Shown: positions 1 to 5,809 of the stretch, one piece after another
Layout: each line of letters begins with the position of its first letter
How positions within the stretch are numbered: position 1 is the first letter of the stretch
Origin: CAZEJK01 sp964512045
GTDB lineage: Bacteria > Acidobacteriota > Thermoanaerobaculia > Thermoanaerobaculales > Sulfomarinibacteraceae
Assembly (NCBI GenBank): GCA_964512045.1
Contig: CAZEJK010000313.1
Location: 1 to 5,809 of the forward strand
Direction of reading: 5' to 3'
Length of the DNA stretch: 5,809 bases
Made by a program: the position numbers and the translations under genes
The notes under the pieces: model-generated
What the model was told of the DNA's origin: nothing
Database searches by the model: none
Seen by the model: only the letters and a program-made list of their open reading frames with translations

Positions 1-107
1 GTCATCTCGACCGAGCTTCCATGGGCGCTCGGCAGGCCATGGGCAGCCGGTGCTTCTGGAGTCAGCGCAGCACGTGGCGAGCGGAGAGATCCCGAGGGAG
101 CACCCGT

Positions 108-206
108 GGCTTCCCGGCACCGGCCCCGGAGCTGGTCCAGGCCCCGGTAGTCGGCAGCCGGCCCCGGATGATGGACACGCAGCGACAGCGAAGCCAACGG
201 GTCGAC
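108..206 (-). repeat. Dispersed G+C-rich repeat, copy C (minus strand)
   Basis: Read on the minus strand, this stretch shares three blocks in order with copy B at 5003-5118. A GTCRACCCGWTGG block lies at 206-194, a TCCGGGGCCGGCTGCCG block at 168-152, and CGGGGCCTGGACC plus CCGGTGCCGGG further on. Compared with copies A and B it has about 10 extra bases between the first two blocks and about 12 fewer between the second and third. One base in the short hairpin stem is changed. It is the most diverged of the three copies and points away from copy A, toward the left window edge. Ends are approximate. Confidence 0.6.
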
Positions 207-256
207 TCGGTGGCCCAGCGGCATACGACGCGTCCGACTGCATGCCGTTGCTCCGA

Positions 257-366
257 TGGCACAGCAGCCAGTGTCCCTCCAGGTCAACCCGATGGCCGCG
301 GCTTCAGTGTTCCGGGGCCGGCTACCGGCATCCGCGGCGCGGGCCGGGGCCAGGGCCGGGCGTGCC
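257..366 (+). repeat. Dispersed G+C-rich repeat, copy A (plus strand)
   Basis: The first 82 bases align without gaps to copy B (starting at 5003), with roughly four in five positions identical. Shared blocks are ACAGCAG near the start, an identical 13-base GTCAACCCGATGG at 283-295, and TCCGGGGCCGGCT at 311-323 continuing as CCGGCATCC. The part after about 340 is shorter than in B by about 6 bases. A small inverted repeat, GCCGG-CTA-CCGGC (317-329), is also present in B, where only a loop base differs. The copy ends about 130 bases before the ATG at 495. Confidence 0.7.
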
Positions 367-432
367 CCAGCGCAGCCCTCCAGACGAAGCCGGACAGCCA
401 GCAGCTCCCGGACCGTCCGCACTCCGAGCAGG

Positions 433-462
433 TTGACAGCGACACCAACGCAGCGCGAGTCT
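433..462 (+). promoter_or_regulatory. Weak candidate promoter for the secreted-protein gene
   Basis: A perfect sigma-70 type -35 hexamer, TTGACA, lies at 433-438, downstream of repeat copy A and upstream of the gene at 495. No good -10 hexamer sits at the normal distance: the best at 457-462, GAGTCT, matches the consensus at only two positions. The TAGACA at 469-474 is about 30 bases away, too far for standard spacing. The call rests mostly on the -35 match and its position, and may be chance. Confidence 0.22.
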
Positions 463-494
463 GAGGCGTAGACACTCTGCGAAGGGAATCGACG

Positions 495-2369
495 ATGCGC
501 ACACCACTCGGACTTCGCGCCGCCGCGGCGCTCTTCGTTCTCGCTGCCGGGACGGCCGGGGTCGCCACGGCCGACGAGTCGCTCACCCTCACCGTCAGAT
601 CCACGGACGGCGAGCCCATCGATGGCAGTGTGGCTGTGGTCGTCGAGTGCGCCTCGAAGACTCACACGACGACGGTTGACCTCGGCGAAGGCACGGCCAC
701 TGTCAGGCTACACGCCGAAGGCGGCTGGCCGTGCCGGGTTCGCGCAAAGCTGTCCGGGTACTGGAGCCCGACGCTCGTCGTGCCGCGCCCGGCGTCCGAG
801 CCGGTTCCGTTGTCGCTCTGGCGTGCGGGAACGCTCCAGGCGGAGCTCCAGCTCGCCGAGGACGCAGCAGCCCACTCGAAAGCAGAGCTCCCCGAGCAGA
901 TCCGTTTTCGGCTACTGGAGCGCACCGATCCCTCGGTCGCCGACCGCGGCGTGATGCTCGAAGGCACGTGTCGCATCGCCGATCGTGCACTCCACGAGTG
1001 TGCTGCCCCCGTTGGACAGTGGCACCTTCGTCTGTCCACGGAGGGTTTCACGCCGATCTACCGTTGGAACGTGCAGATCCCGACCGATCAGCCGCTCGAT
1101 CTCGACCGACTCACGCTCAGGACCGGCGGCTCGGTGGCGGGACGTGTGGTCACCGAAGATGGAGCAGCGGATCCCAAAACGGTGCAGGTCACGATCCGGC
1201 CGGTCGGCGACAACCCGTGGCGCAGGAACGAAAAGAAGCTTGTTACAACGCACGCCGAGGTCTCTCGCCACGGCTACTTTCAGCTCACCGGGTTGCACCG
1301 AGGGGCCTTCATTTTGACTGCACAGCAACCCGGCTACGTTGCAACGACCATCAGGCCGCTGCGTGTCGGCCTTGGAGAGCTCGTGGAGCTCGAGGAGCCG
1401 GTCGTCCTCGAGCGCGCAGTCCGGCTGCACGTGGAGGTCACACCGCAGTCCCCGCCGGATAGCGATGGTTGGCATGTGCAGCTACTCACCCCGAGCGCGG
1501 CCTCCGCGGCGGCGCACGGGCGCACGGTCGGGGGGCTCTGGGCCTCCGACGGCATCGCCCGAGGCTCGTATCGGCTAGTGGTCTCCGGCGATGCGATGGG
1601 CATCGTGGCCGAGCAGAAGATCGAGCTTGCCCACGATCGGCAGCTCGTGCGGATCGATCTCGATCTCGTCCAGGTCCACGGTCAGGTCCTCCTCGGAGAG
1701 GATCCCGTCGCAGAGGCGGAGGTCACGTTTGCCAACGCCGAGCCGTCTGGTCGCCACTCGGCGAGACGATCGCAGACCCACTGCGGATCGTCGAGCGGAA
1801 TCTCGTGGCCCGCGCTGGGATGGCCCACCACCCGCGCCCCGAGGTCGGCGGCCAGCCGCTCCGAGCAGCGCGGGCTGACCATCCGGTCGCCCTCGCTGAG
1901 CATCACGAGCAGCGGCTGTGTGAGCGTGGGCGGCGCCGTCCAGAAGGCTGCCGCAATCAGCTGGCGTGCGACCGCAGCGGCGCGAACCGGTCTCCTGCGC
2001 GCAATCTCGACCCGTTCCGCGAGGAGCTCCCTCCGGCGCGCGCCGCGGAGCATTCGCGTGGACAGCTGGAACGTCAGCTCCTCACGCCGCTCCAGTCGCC
2101 GCGCCACAGCAATCCGCACCATCAGCGGAAGCACTCGGGGCCGCAGCCGCTCGAACCACACGCCGCTGCGCCGGTCCGAGCTGTTGATGACGACAGCTAC
2201 CGCAAGGTCTTCGGCGTACCGGGACGCCCACTCCAGGGCCACCATGCCGCCGAGGGAGATTCCCAGCACACCCCAGCGACCCTGCTCGCAATCCCCGAGC
2301 CCGAGCCAGCGTGAGCGGACATCGTCCGCCGTCGCGGCAACACTCCACGGCGCCCGGTGCTCGCGCTGA
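495..2369 (+). CDS. Secreted carboxypeptidase-regulatory-like protein, 3' end lost
   Basis: The ATG at 495 has a good ribosome binding site, AAGGGA at 482-487, seven bases upstream. Residues 1-26 form a signal peptide: MRTPLGLR, a hydrophobic Ala/Leu/Val stretch, and an ATA cleavage site before Asp27. The mature part is built of beta-rich repeats of the carboxypeptidase-regulatory-like (transthyretin-fold) kind. The clearest is at about 213-306 (SVAGRVVTEDG, then HGYFQLTGLHRGAF and PGYVATTI), and another begins at about 394 (VHGQVLLGEDPVAEAEVTFAN). An extracytoplasmic binding or structural role is likely, but the substrate is unknown. Real protein sequence ends at about residue 417 (position 1745), in the middle of that last domain. 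Residues 418-624 are an Arg/Ser-rich antisense reading of the hydrolase gene on the other strand. I therefore read this as a 3'-truncated gene, possibly a pseudogene, whose frame happens to stay open to a stop at 2367-2369. Confidence 0.6.
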   Translation: MRTPLGLRAAAALFVLAAGTAGVATADESLTLTVRSTDGEPIDGSVAVVVECASKTHTTTVDLGEGTATVRLHAEGGWPCRVRAKLSGYWSPTLVVPRPASEPVPLSLWRAGTLQAELQLAEDAAAHSKAELPEQIRFRLLERTDPSVADRGVMLEGTCRIADRALHECAAPVGQWHLRLSTEGFTPIYRWNVQIPTDQPLDLDRLTLRTGGSVAGRVVTEDGAADPKTVQVTIRPVGDNPWRRNEKKLVTTHAEVSRHGYFQLTGLHRGAFILTAQQPGYVATTIRPLRVGLGELVELEEPVVLERAVRLHVEVTPQSPPDSDGWHVQLLTPSAASAAAHGRTVGGLWASDGIARGSYRLVVSGDAMGIVAEQKIELAHDRQLVRIDLDLVQVHGQVLLGEDPVAEAEVTFANAEPSGRHSARRSQTHCGSSSGISWPALGWPTTRAPRSAASRSEQRGLTIRSPSLSITSSGCVSVGGAVQKAAAISWRATAAARTGLLRAISTRSARSSLRRAPRSIRVDSWNVSSSRRSSRRATAIRTISGSTRGRSRSNHTPLRRSELLMTTATARSSAYRDAHSRATMPPREIPSTPQRPCSQSPSPSQRERTSSAVAATLHGARCSR

Positions 2370-2509
2370 CGACCGATCCCCGGAAGATCGAGGCACACAA
2401 CGGCGCCGTCGGGCAAGCCGAGGCGCCTCTGTAGCTGCTCGGGAAAGTCGTGCCAGTGCCCGGCCTCGCGGCCGAGCCCGCGCAGGAGCACCCAGCGATC
2501 AGGGTGCAC
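1682..2509 (-). CDS. Alpha/beta hydrolase
   Basis: This 275-residue protein has the alpha/beta hydrolase fold with a full apparent catalytic triad. Ser85 lies in the nucleophile elbow GISLGG, Asp208 in LSEGDRMVSP, and His235 in SAGHEIPLDDP. The N-terminal LLRGLGREAGHW (8-19) takes the place of the usual oxyanion HG loop, and VVCLDLPGIGR (37-47) follows. There is no signal peptide, so it is probably cytoplasmic. The exact substrate (ester, thioester, lactone or other) cannot be read from sequence. The start is a GTG at 2509-2507, preceded by a weak purine-rich stretch. It lies inside the last codons of the acylase gene, so the frames overlap by 11 bases and translation is probably coupled. The native protein seems to end near residue 253 (position about 1751). 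Residues 254-275 are antisense to the secreted-protein gene, so the original stop codon appears lost, though the fold should be intact. Confidence 0.82.
   Translation of the reverse strand: MHPDRWVLLRGLGREAGHWHDFPEQLQRRLGLPDGAVVCLDLPGIGRQREHRAPWSVAATADDVRSRWLGLGDCEQGRWGVLGISLGGMVALEWASRYAEDLAVAVVINSSDRRSGVWFERLRPRVLPLMVRIAVARRLERREELTFQLSTRMLRGARRRELLAERVEIARRRPVRAAAVARQLIAAAFWTAPPTLTQPLLVMLSEGDRMVSPRCSERLAADLGARVVGHPSAGHEIPLDDPQWVCDRLAEWRPDGSALANVTSASATGSSPRRT
1736..1763. other. Tail-to-tail junction with inverted repeat
   Basis: The recognisable coding sequence of the plus-strand secreted protein ends at about 1745, and that of the minus-strand hydrolase at about 1751-1756. There is no spacer and no stop codon for either gene. 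A 7-base inverted repeat, CGCCGAG (1736-1742) and CTCGGCG (1757-1763), with a 14-base loop, brackets this point. No T-run follows on either strand, so it does not look like a rho-independent terminator. It may mark a deletion end point, be a chance G+C-rich hairpin, or be an assembly join. The exact breakpoint is an inference from where each protein stops looking like its family. Confidence 0.45.
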
Positions 2510-4790
2510 GATCCGCCCCCACAGCCTCGAGCTCCATGACGTTCCTGAACTGCCGCGCCACGCTTTGGGGTCGCAGCGGCAGCTGCACGTACTCGCCCGC
2601 GAACCAGAGCCCGATCTGGTCGGTCATGTTGGCACTGCCCAACCATCCATCCTGGCCTCCAAAGAGCACGAACCAGTTGTGATCCGGATCGTCCATGGAC
2701 GAGATATGGCGCGACTGAGAGCCGTAGCGCGTTCCGCTGCGATCGGCCGTCACAGGGTGGTCTGTCTTGAGCACGGTCTCGCGGGATCCCGCCGCCGGAA
2801 AGTCGCCAAACGTGAACCGCGAGCCGAGGAGTGGTACGCCACCGAGCAGATGGCGCGCCTTCTGGCGGTGCATGTCGCCCCAGGTGGAGAACTGGTCGAG
2901 CGCTCCACGGGCGAGCTCGATCGCTTCTGCCACGATCGCGCGTTGCCGAGGAGCGTCGAGTGCAGCCAGGTCGTCGGCCAGAAACTGACTCACCGAGCTC
3001 CAATGGCGGGTGGTGCGGGTCTGCCGTTCCTCCGGGTACACGCGGTCGAGCACCGCCGTCGTGAACGCCTCGAACGCCACCGGCGCCCGCTCCTCAGCCC
3101 GGTAGCTACCATCCCACCCGGTCAGCAACGTCATCAGCTCCCCGGCCGACTCTGCCAGCTCGAGACGCCGAATGTCCTGTAGCCAACGGTCATTGAGACG
3201 ACGTGCCGCCGGTGACACCGTGTCGCGTTGAATCGCGGCGACACGGTCGCGGTCGATGGGGCCTTCAGCGAGGAGCTCGGTCAGACGCTCGTACCGCTCG
3301 GAGTGACCGAACAGAAACCCGATCGGTGGGTTGTGCGCCGTGGGTGGGTTGTTCGCCGACGCGATGTAACCCTCGGCCGGGTCCAGCAGCACGGGCAGGT
3401 CCGGACCCTCGAGGTAGCCGTGCCAGGCGTAGCGAGCATCGCTTGGGTCGAGCACGAGCTCCGGCAGCTCTGCGTAGTGGCGGATGGGCAGGCGCGTGGC
3501 CAACGTCATCACGATGCGACCGTCGCGGTCCACGGCGACCATGTTCTGTCCGGACACGGCGTAGCCCCGGAACGCCTCGACGAACTCCGACACGGTCCGG
3601 GCGCGGTTGGCGCGGAGAAACGCCGCCAGCTCGTCCGATGCCTGATGGCCAACCCATCGCAGTGCCAGCTCCTCGCCGTCACGGGCGGCAATCAGCTTCC
3701 GGTCGGAGAGGATCGGGCCGAACGGGCTCGACCGAACCTCGATCTCACGATCCGGAAACCAGCGGACGCCGATCCGCACCCGCTTCGAGCTGATCTGGTC
3801 GCGCGGCAGGAAGCTGACGTCATACAGATCCGAGGACGCCGTGCGCATGTTGGTCCCGCCCCACGCCAGATCGGGGCTGCGACCGATGGCCATGAACGGC
3901 ACTCCGGGCACCATCATCCCAACGCACTCGTAGGTCGGCGAGCGGTAGCCGGCAAGCAGCCAGAAGTTTGGCAAGGATGTGCCCAGATGGGGGTCGTTCG
4001 CCACGATCGGCGCCCCGGAAGGCGTTCGCGCACCTGACACCGCAATCGAGTTGCTGCCGGAGCGGCTGAGGCCTCGAAGCAGCTCGGTCAGAGGCGCCCC
4101 AGCCGTGAAGCTCGGCTGCGCCGTCTCACTGATGTGGAGAGCTCGCTCCCACACCTCGGGCCAGCTCGGGGACAGTCTTTCGCGAAGCAGAGCGAACATC
4201 GAGAGCCAGTTCACGTCGGTTCCCGCAAGGCGAGCGAAGGTGATCACCCTCTCCGGGGTCAGCGGCTCGTGGCGGATACCGAGGAGTGCAAGCTCCGGAG
4301 GCTGCCGCTCGGCGCGCTGCCAGTACAGGTTGTATCCGGCCACAAACCGGTCGAGCCACCGTCGCGTCTCGGGATCCATCGCCATCACGATCTCGTTTGC
4401 CGCCCTCCCGAAGTCGAGGGTGCGCAGCGCAGCATCGATATCGACCGCAAGCGGACCGGCCATCTCGCTCAGCCGCCCCTGGGCGATCCGCTGCAGAAGC
4501 TCGATCTGGCCGCCGCGGAGATGGGCGTGCACCATGCCCAGCACGAAGGCCAGATCGCCATCCGTTGCCGCCTCGATGAACGGAACCTGATAGCTGTTCC
4601 AGCGGACTGTCACGGGCCTCTCTAACGGGAGATCCGCCATCGGGAACTGCTGCAGACGCTCCGTGGTCGTGAGCTGCTGCGGCCACAGAGCATGGCGGAA
4701 CCGAATCAACGTCACAGAGACCACAGCACCGAAGAGCACAAGCCCCACCAGCGCTCCACGGAGCAGCCAGATCAGTCCACGTCGTCGCAT
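2499..4790 (-). CDS. Membrane-anchored penicillin acylase family protein
   Basis: This is an Ntn-hydrolase precursor of the penicillin/cephalosporin/N-acyl-homoserine-lactone acylase family, about 763 residues from the ATG at 4790. Family members hydrolyse amide bonds of acylated compounds after autocatalytic cleavage into alpha and beta chains. Numbered from that ATG, residues 5-27 form one hydrophobic segment after MRRR, suggesting an N-terminal membrane anchor or uncleaved signal with the enzyme outside the cytoplasm. The alpha region carries AQGRLSEMAG at about 103-112. Autocleavage is expected before Ser246 in RSGSNSIAVSG, which would be beta-chain Ser1. ANDPHLG places His268 at beta position 23, as in cephalosporin and AHL acylases (Gln in E. 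coli penicillin G acylase). The AWGGTN/DLYD motif follows, and SANNPP (Asn480/481) is the likely oxyanion Asn. The C-terminal GGQDGWLGSANMTDQ replaces the usual GQSG-type motif. The frame also opens at GTG 4844, without a ribosome binding site; ATG 4790 is preferred for its charged N-terminus before the hydrophobic segment. It is the first gene of the operon. Confidence 0.88.
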   Translation of the reverse strand: MRRRGLIWLLRGALVGLVLFGAVVSVTLIRFRHALWPQQLTTTERLQQFPMADLPLERPVTVRWNSYQVPFIEAATDGDLAFVLGMVHAHLRGGQIELLQRIAQGRLSEMAGPLAVDIDAALRTLDFGRAANEIVMAMDPETRRWLDRFVAGYNLYWQRAERQPPELALLGIRHEPLTPERVITFARLAGTDVNWLSMFALLRERLSPSWPEVWERALHISETAQPSFTAGAPLTELLRGLSRSGSNSIAVSGARTPSGAPIVANDPHLGTSLPNFWLLAGYRSPTYECVGMMVPGVPFMAIGRSPDLAWGGTNMRTASSDLYDVSFLPRDQISSKRVRIGVRWFPDREIEVRSSPFGPILSDRKLIAARDGEELALRWVGHQASDELAAFLRANRARTVSEFVEAFRGYAVSGQNMVAVDRDGRIVMTLATRLPIRHYAELPELVLDPSDARYAWHGYLEGPDLPVLLDPAEGYIASANNPPTAHNPPIGFLFGHSERYERLTELLAEGPIDRDRVAAIQRDTVSPAARRLNDRWLQDIRRLELAESAGELMTLLTGWDGSYRAEERAPVAFEAFTTAVLDRVYPEERQTRTTRHWSSVSQFLADDLAALDAPRQRAIVAEAIELARGALDQFSTWGDMHRQKARHLLGGVPLLGSRFTFGDFPAAGSRETVLKTDHPVTADRSGTRYGSQSRHISSMDDPDHNWFVLFGGQDGWLGSANMTDQIGLWFAGEYVQLPLRPQSVARQFRNVMELEAVGADRAP

Positions 4791-5002
4791 CTGCGTCAGC
4801 AAGCCGCCGGACCCCCGCCTCACATTCCCGCCGCACGGTAGCACGACACCGGATCAGGAGCGCGGCGGATGGTCTGCAGCGTGGAACCAGAACCGGGTCC
4901 CCGGCGATGGCCGTGCAGTGACGGTCGAGCGTACGAGTCGACGGGGTTTCGTGGGCTTCGTGGTGCGGTGGCCGGCGCGTGGGGTTCGGTGGTGGATCCC
5001 GG

Positions 5003-5118
5003 TGGGACAGCAGTCAGTGGGCGTGAGAGTCAACCCGATGGACGGGGCTTCGAAGCTCCGGGGCCGGCTGCCGGCATCCGGGGCGGGGTTCGGGGCCTGG
5101 ACCGGTGCCGGGCTTGCC
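5003..5118 (+). repeat. Dispersed G+C-rich repeat, copy B (plus strand)
   Basis: This copy best represents the family. It shares with copy A the start TGG-ACAGCAG, the identical 13-base block GTCAACCCGATGG (5030-5042), GGCTTC, and the core TCCGGGGCCGGCTGCCGG starting at 5057. It shares with copy C the later blocks CGGGGCCTGGACC and GGTGCCGGG. The core contains GCCGG-CTG-CCGGC, a possible 5-base-pair hairpin (5063-5075), and four CCGG tetramers at 6-7 base spacing (5058, 5064, 5071, 5078). It ends about 135 bases before the ATG at 5253, much as copy A does before the ATG at 495. No terminal repeats, target duplications or transposase are seen. Confidence 0.7.
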
Positions 5119-5166
5119 TCGGCGTAGCCGCGGTGGGTGGCTGGGGGTAGCGGAGGTTCCCGGACC

Positions 5167-5196
5167 TTGACCCGGGCAGGAGTAGACTGGTACACC
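5167..5196 (+). promoter_or_regulatory. Candidate extended -10 promoter for the acyltransferase gene
   Basis: TTGACC at 5167-5172 matches five of six -35 consensus bases. After an 18-base spacer comes TACACC at 5191-5196, preceded by TGG, which fits an extended -10 (TGn) arrangement. Transcription would start near 5203, giving a leader of about 50 bases to the preferred ATG at 5253. The -10 hexamer itself is only a moderate match. Confidence 0.4.
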
Positions 5197-5252
5197 GCGA
5201 GGTTGGCGCGGTCCAGATGGGCCTCGCCGAACCGGAAGGTGGTCGTCAACGA

Positions 5253-5809
5253 ATGAAGGCACTTCGCCGCAACGCGATGGAACGTCTGCTGCCGAGGCTC
5301 CCACCGGTGGCGATCGGGCTGATCCGGTTCGTGGGCAGCACCTGGAGCTACGTTCCGGTGCGCCGTGAGATCCACCGGGAGCTTCTCGCCGGAGACCGGC
5401 CGGTGGTCGCGGCGTTCCTCCACTCCCGCACGCTCCCGCTGCTCCACTTCTTCAGCGCCCCCGAGAACGGTCGATGGTTGATCATGTGCTCGAAGAGCCG
5501 TGACGGCCGGTTCATGGCGGAGGTTGAGCGCGGCCTCGGCTACGAGGTGGTGTTCGGGTCCTCCGGCAGCGGTGGAGCGCGCGCGCTGGTGGACATGATC
5601 AAGATGGTGCGGCGAGACCCGAAGCTGCAGTCCTGCATGGCGATCGACGGCTCGCGGGGCCCGCGGGGCGTGTGTCAGCAGGGAATCGTCGCGATGGCAC
5701 AGAAGACCGGCGCCGTCATCCTGCCGGTTGCAGGCTCCGCAGACCGGGTCACGATCTGGCCGAAGTCGTGGGACCGGATGCTCCTGCCCCACCCGAACGC
5801 CACGATCCC
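5253..5809 (+). CDS. DUF374-type lysophospholipid acyltransferase, cut by window end
   Basis: The frame encodes 185 residues and is still open at the right edge. It resembles the DUF374 branch of the lysophospholipid acyltransferase family, cytoplasmic-face membrane-associated enzymes that transfer acyl chains to lipids. Visible landmarks are VVAAFLHSRTLPLLHFF (51-67), matching the family's His-containing first block; SKSRDGRF (80-87); GYEVVFGSSGSGGARAL (95-111); the IDGSRGPRG block (131-139), corresponding to the usual DGPRGP; and GAVILPVAGSA (153-163). Family members are usually about 210-240 residues, so probably 30-60 are missing. Start: ATG 5253 has GGAAGGTGG at 5234-5242, about 10 bases upstream. 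An in-frame ATG at 5217 would add 12 residues (MGLAEPEGGRQR) but lacks a well-placed ribosome binding site. The acceptor lipid cannot be told. It is transcribed divergently from the acylase operon. Confidence 0.82.
   Translation, partial: MKALRRNAMERLLPRLPPVAIGLIRFVGSTWSYVPVRREIHRELLAGDRPVVAAFLHSRTLPLLHFFSAPENGRWLIMCSKSRDGRFMAEVERGLGYEVVFGSSGSGGARALVDMIKMVRRDPKLQSCMAIDGSRGPRGVCQQGIVAMAQKTGAVILPVAGSADRVTIWPKSWDRMLLPHPNATI

Larger units (their letters stand above)
1..494. other. Non-coding region with diverging repeat copies
   Basis: No convincing gene is visible here. Several overlapping open frames exist on both strands, but they are rich in Arg, Pro, Gly and Ala, resemble no family I recognise, and overlap each other, as expected from G+C-rich DNA with few stop codons. 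The recognisable content is a minus-strand repeat copy (about 108-206), a plus-strand copy of the same repeat (about 257-366), and the 5' leader of the gene that starts at 495. A minus-strand ATG lies at 5-3, at the very edge, so a minus-strand gene could begin just outside the window, but this cannot be tested here. Confidence 0.6.
4845..5216. other. Non-coding divergent region
   Basis: This lies between the minus-strand acylase gene and the plus-strand acyltransferase gene. Open frames here are low-complexity G+C-rich readings with no family resemblance. It contains repeat copy B (5003-5118) and a candidate plus-strand promoter (5167-5196). I found no good -35/-10 pair for the acylase gene on the minus strand. 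The only TTGAC-like match there (5033-5028) lies within the repeat and has no -10 partner at normal spacing. Confidence 0.55.

Noticed and set aside
108..366. Diverging repeat copies C and A as ends of an insertion sequence
   Set aside because: The roughly 50-base DNA between the inner ends holds no transposase, no target duplication is visible, and a third copy exists alone at 5003-5118.
21..464. Overlapping plus-strand frames of 147 and 128 codons in the left region
   Set aside because: They read through two diverging repeat copies, lack a good ribosome binding site, and are low-complexity Pro/Gly/Arg/Ala sequence.
1736..1763. Inverted repeat as a shared bidirectional terminator
   Set aside because: The stem is only 7 base pairs with a 14-base loop, there is no T-run on either strand, and both open frames continue through it.
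1469..2314. Plus-strand open frame of 281 codons
   Set aside because: It overlaps the secreted-protein frame and the antisense of the hydrolase. Its Arg/Ala/Gly-rich composition is typical of an out-of-frame reading in G+C-rich DNA.
2197..3003. Minus-strand open frame of 268 codons
   Set aside because: It is an out-of-frame reading across the acylase and hydrolase genes, both of which have intact catalytic motifs in their own frames.
3228..4037. Plus-strand open frame of 269 codons
   Set aside because: It is antisense to the beta-chain region of the acylase and matches no family.
4854..5792. Long minus-strand open frame of 312 codons
   Set aside because: It runs antisense through the DUF374 acyltransferase gene, whose plus-strand motifs are clear, and its own product is His/Arg/Pro-rich without family resemblance.

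Overview
The window is G+C-rich bacterial DNA with a strong G/C preference at third codon positions. The gene types suggest a Gram-negative proteobacterium or a myxobacterium-like relative: a secreted protein with carboxypeptidase-regulatory-like (transthyretin-fold) domains, a membrane-anchored penicillin-acylase-family Ntn hydrolase, an alpha/beta hydrolase, and a DUF374-type lysophospholipid acyltransferase. This assignment is an inference from gene content and base composition only. There are no RNA genes, CRISPR arrays or recognisable transposase genes.

Layout, left to right. Positions 1-494 hold no convincing gene but carry two diverging copies of a G+C-rich dispersed repeat (C on the minus strand, A on the plus strand). 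A secreted protein begins at 495 on the plus strand. Its recognisable part stops near 1745, and the frame then runs open to 2369 across the antisense strand of the next gene. Two minus-strand genes form an operon read from right to left: the penicillin acylase homologue (start about 4790, end 2499), then an alpha/beta hydrolase (2509-1682) whose GTG start overlaps the acylase stop. A non-coding divergent region (about 4845-5216) carries a third repeat copy (B) and a candidate promoter. From 5253 a DUF374 acyltransferase gene runs off the right edge.

Two things stand out. First, the secreted-protein gene and the hydrolase gene meet tail to tail within about 10 bp. Neither has a stop codon of its own there, so each frame continues antisense into the other. 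This looks like a deletion or rearrangement scar, or an assembly join. Second, the three-copy repeat lies about 130 bp upstream of both plus-strand start codons in the same orientation, and the third copy points off the left edge. That suggests a dispersed element associated with gene 5' ends.

Functionally, the acylase/hydrolase pair is probably translated together and acts on acylated amides and on esters or related substrates, possibly at the cytoplasmic membrane. The divergent acyltransferase would transfer acyl groups to a lipid. Any shared pathway is speculation. No clearly new multi-gene system is proven here. The repeat family and the tail-to-tail join are the best leads.
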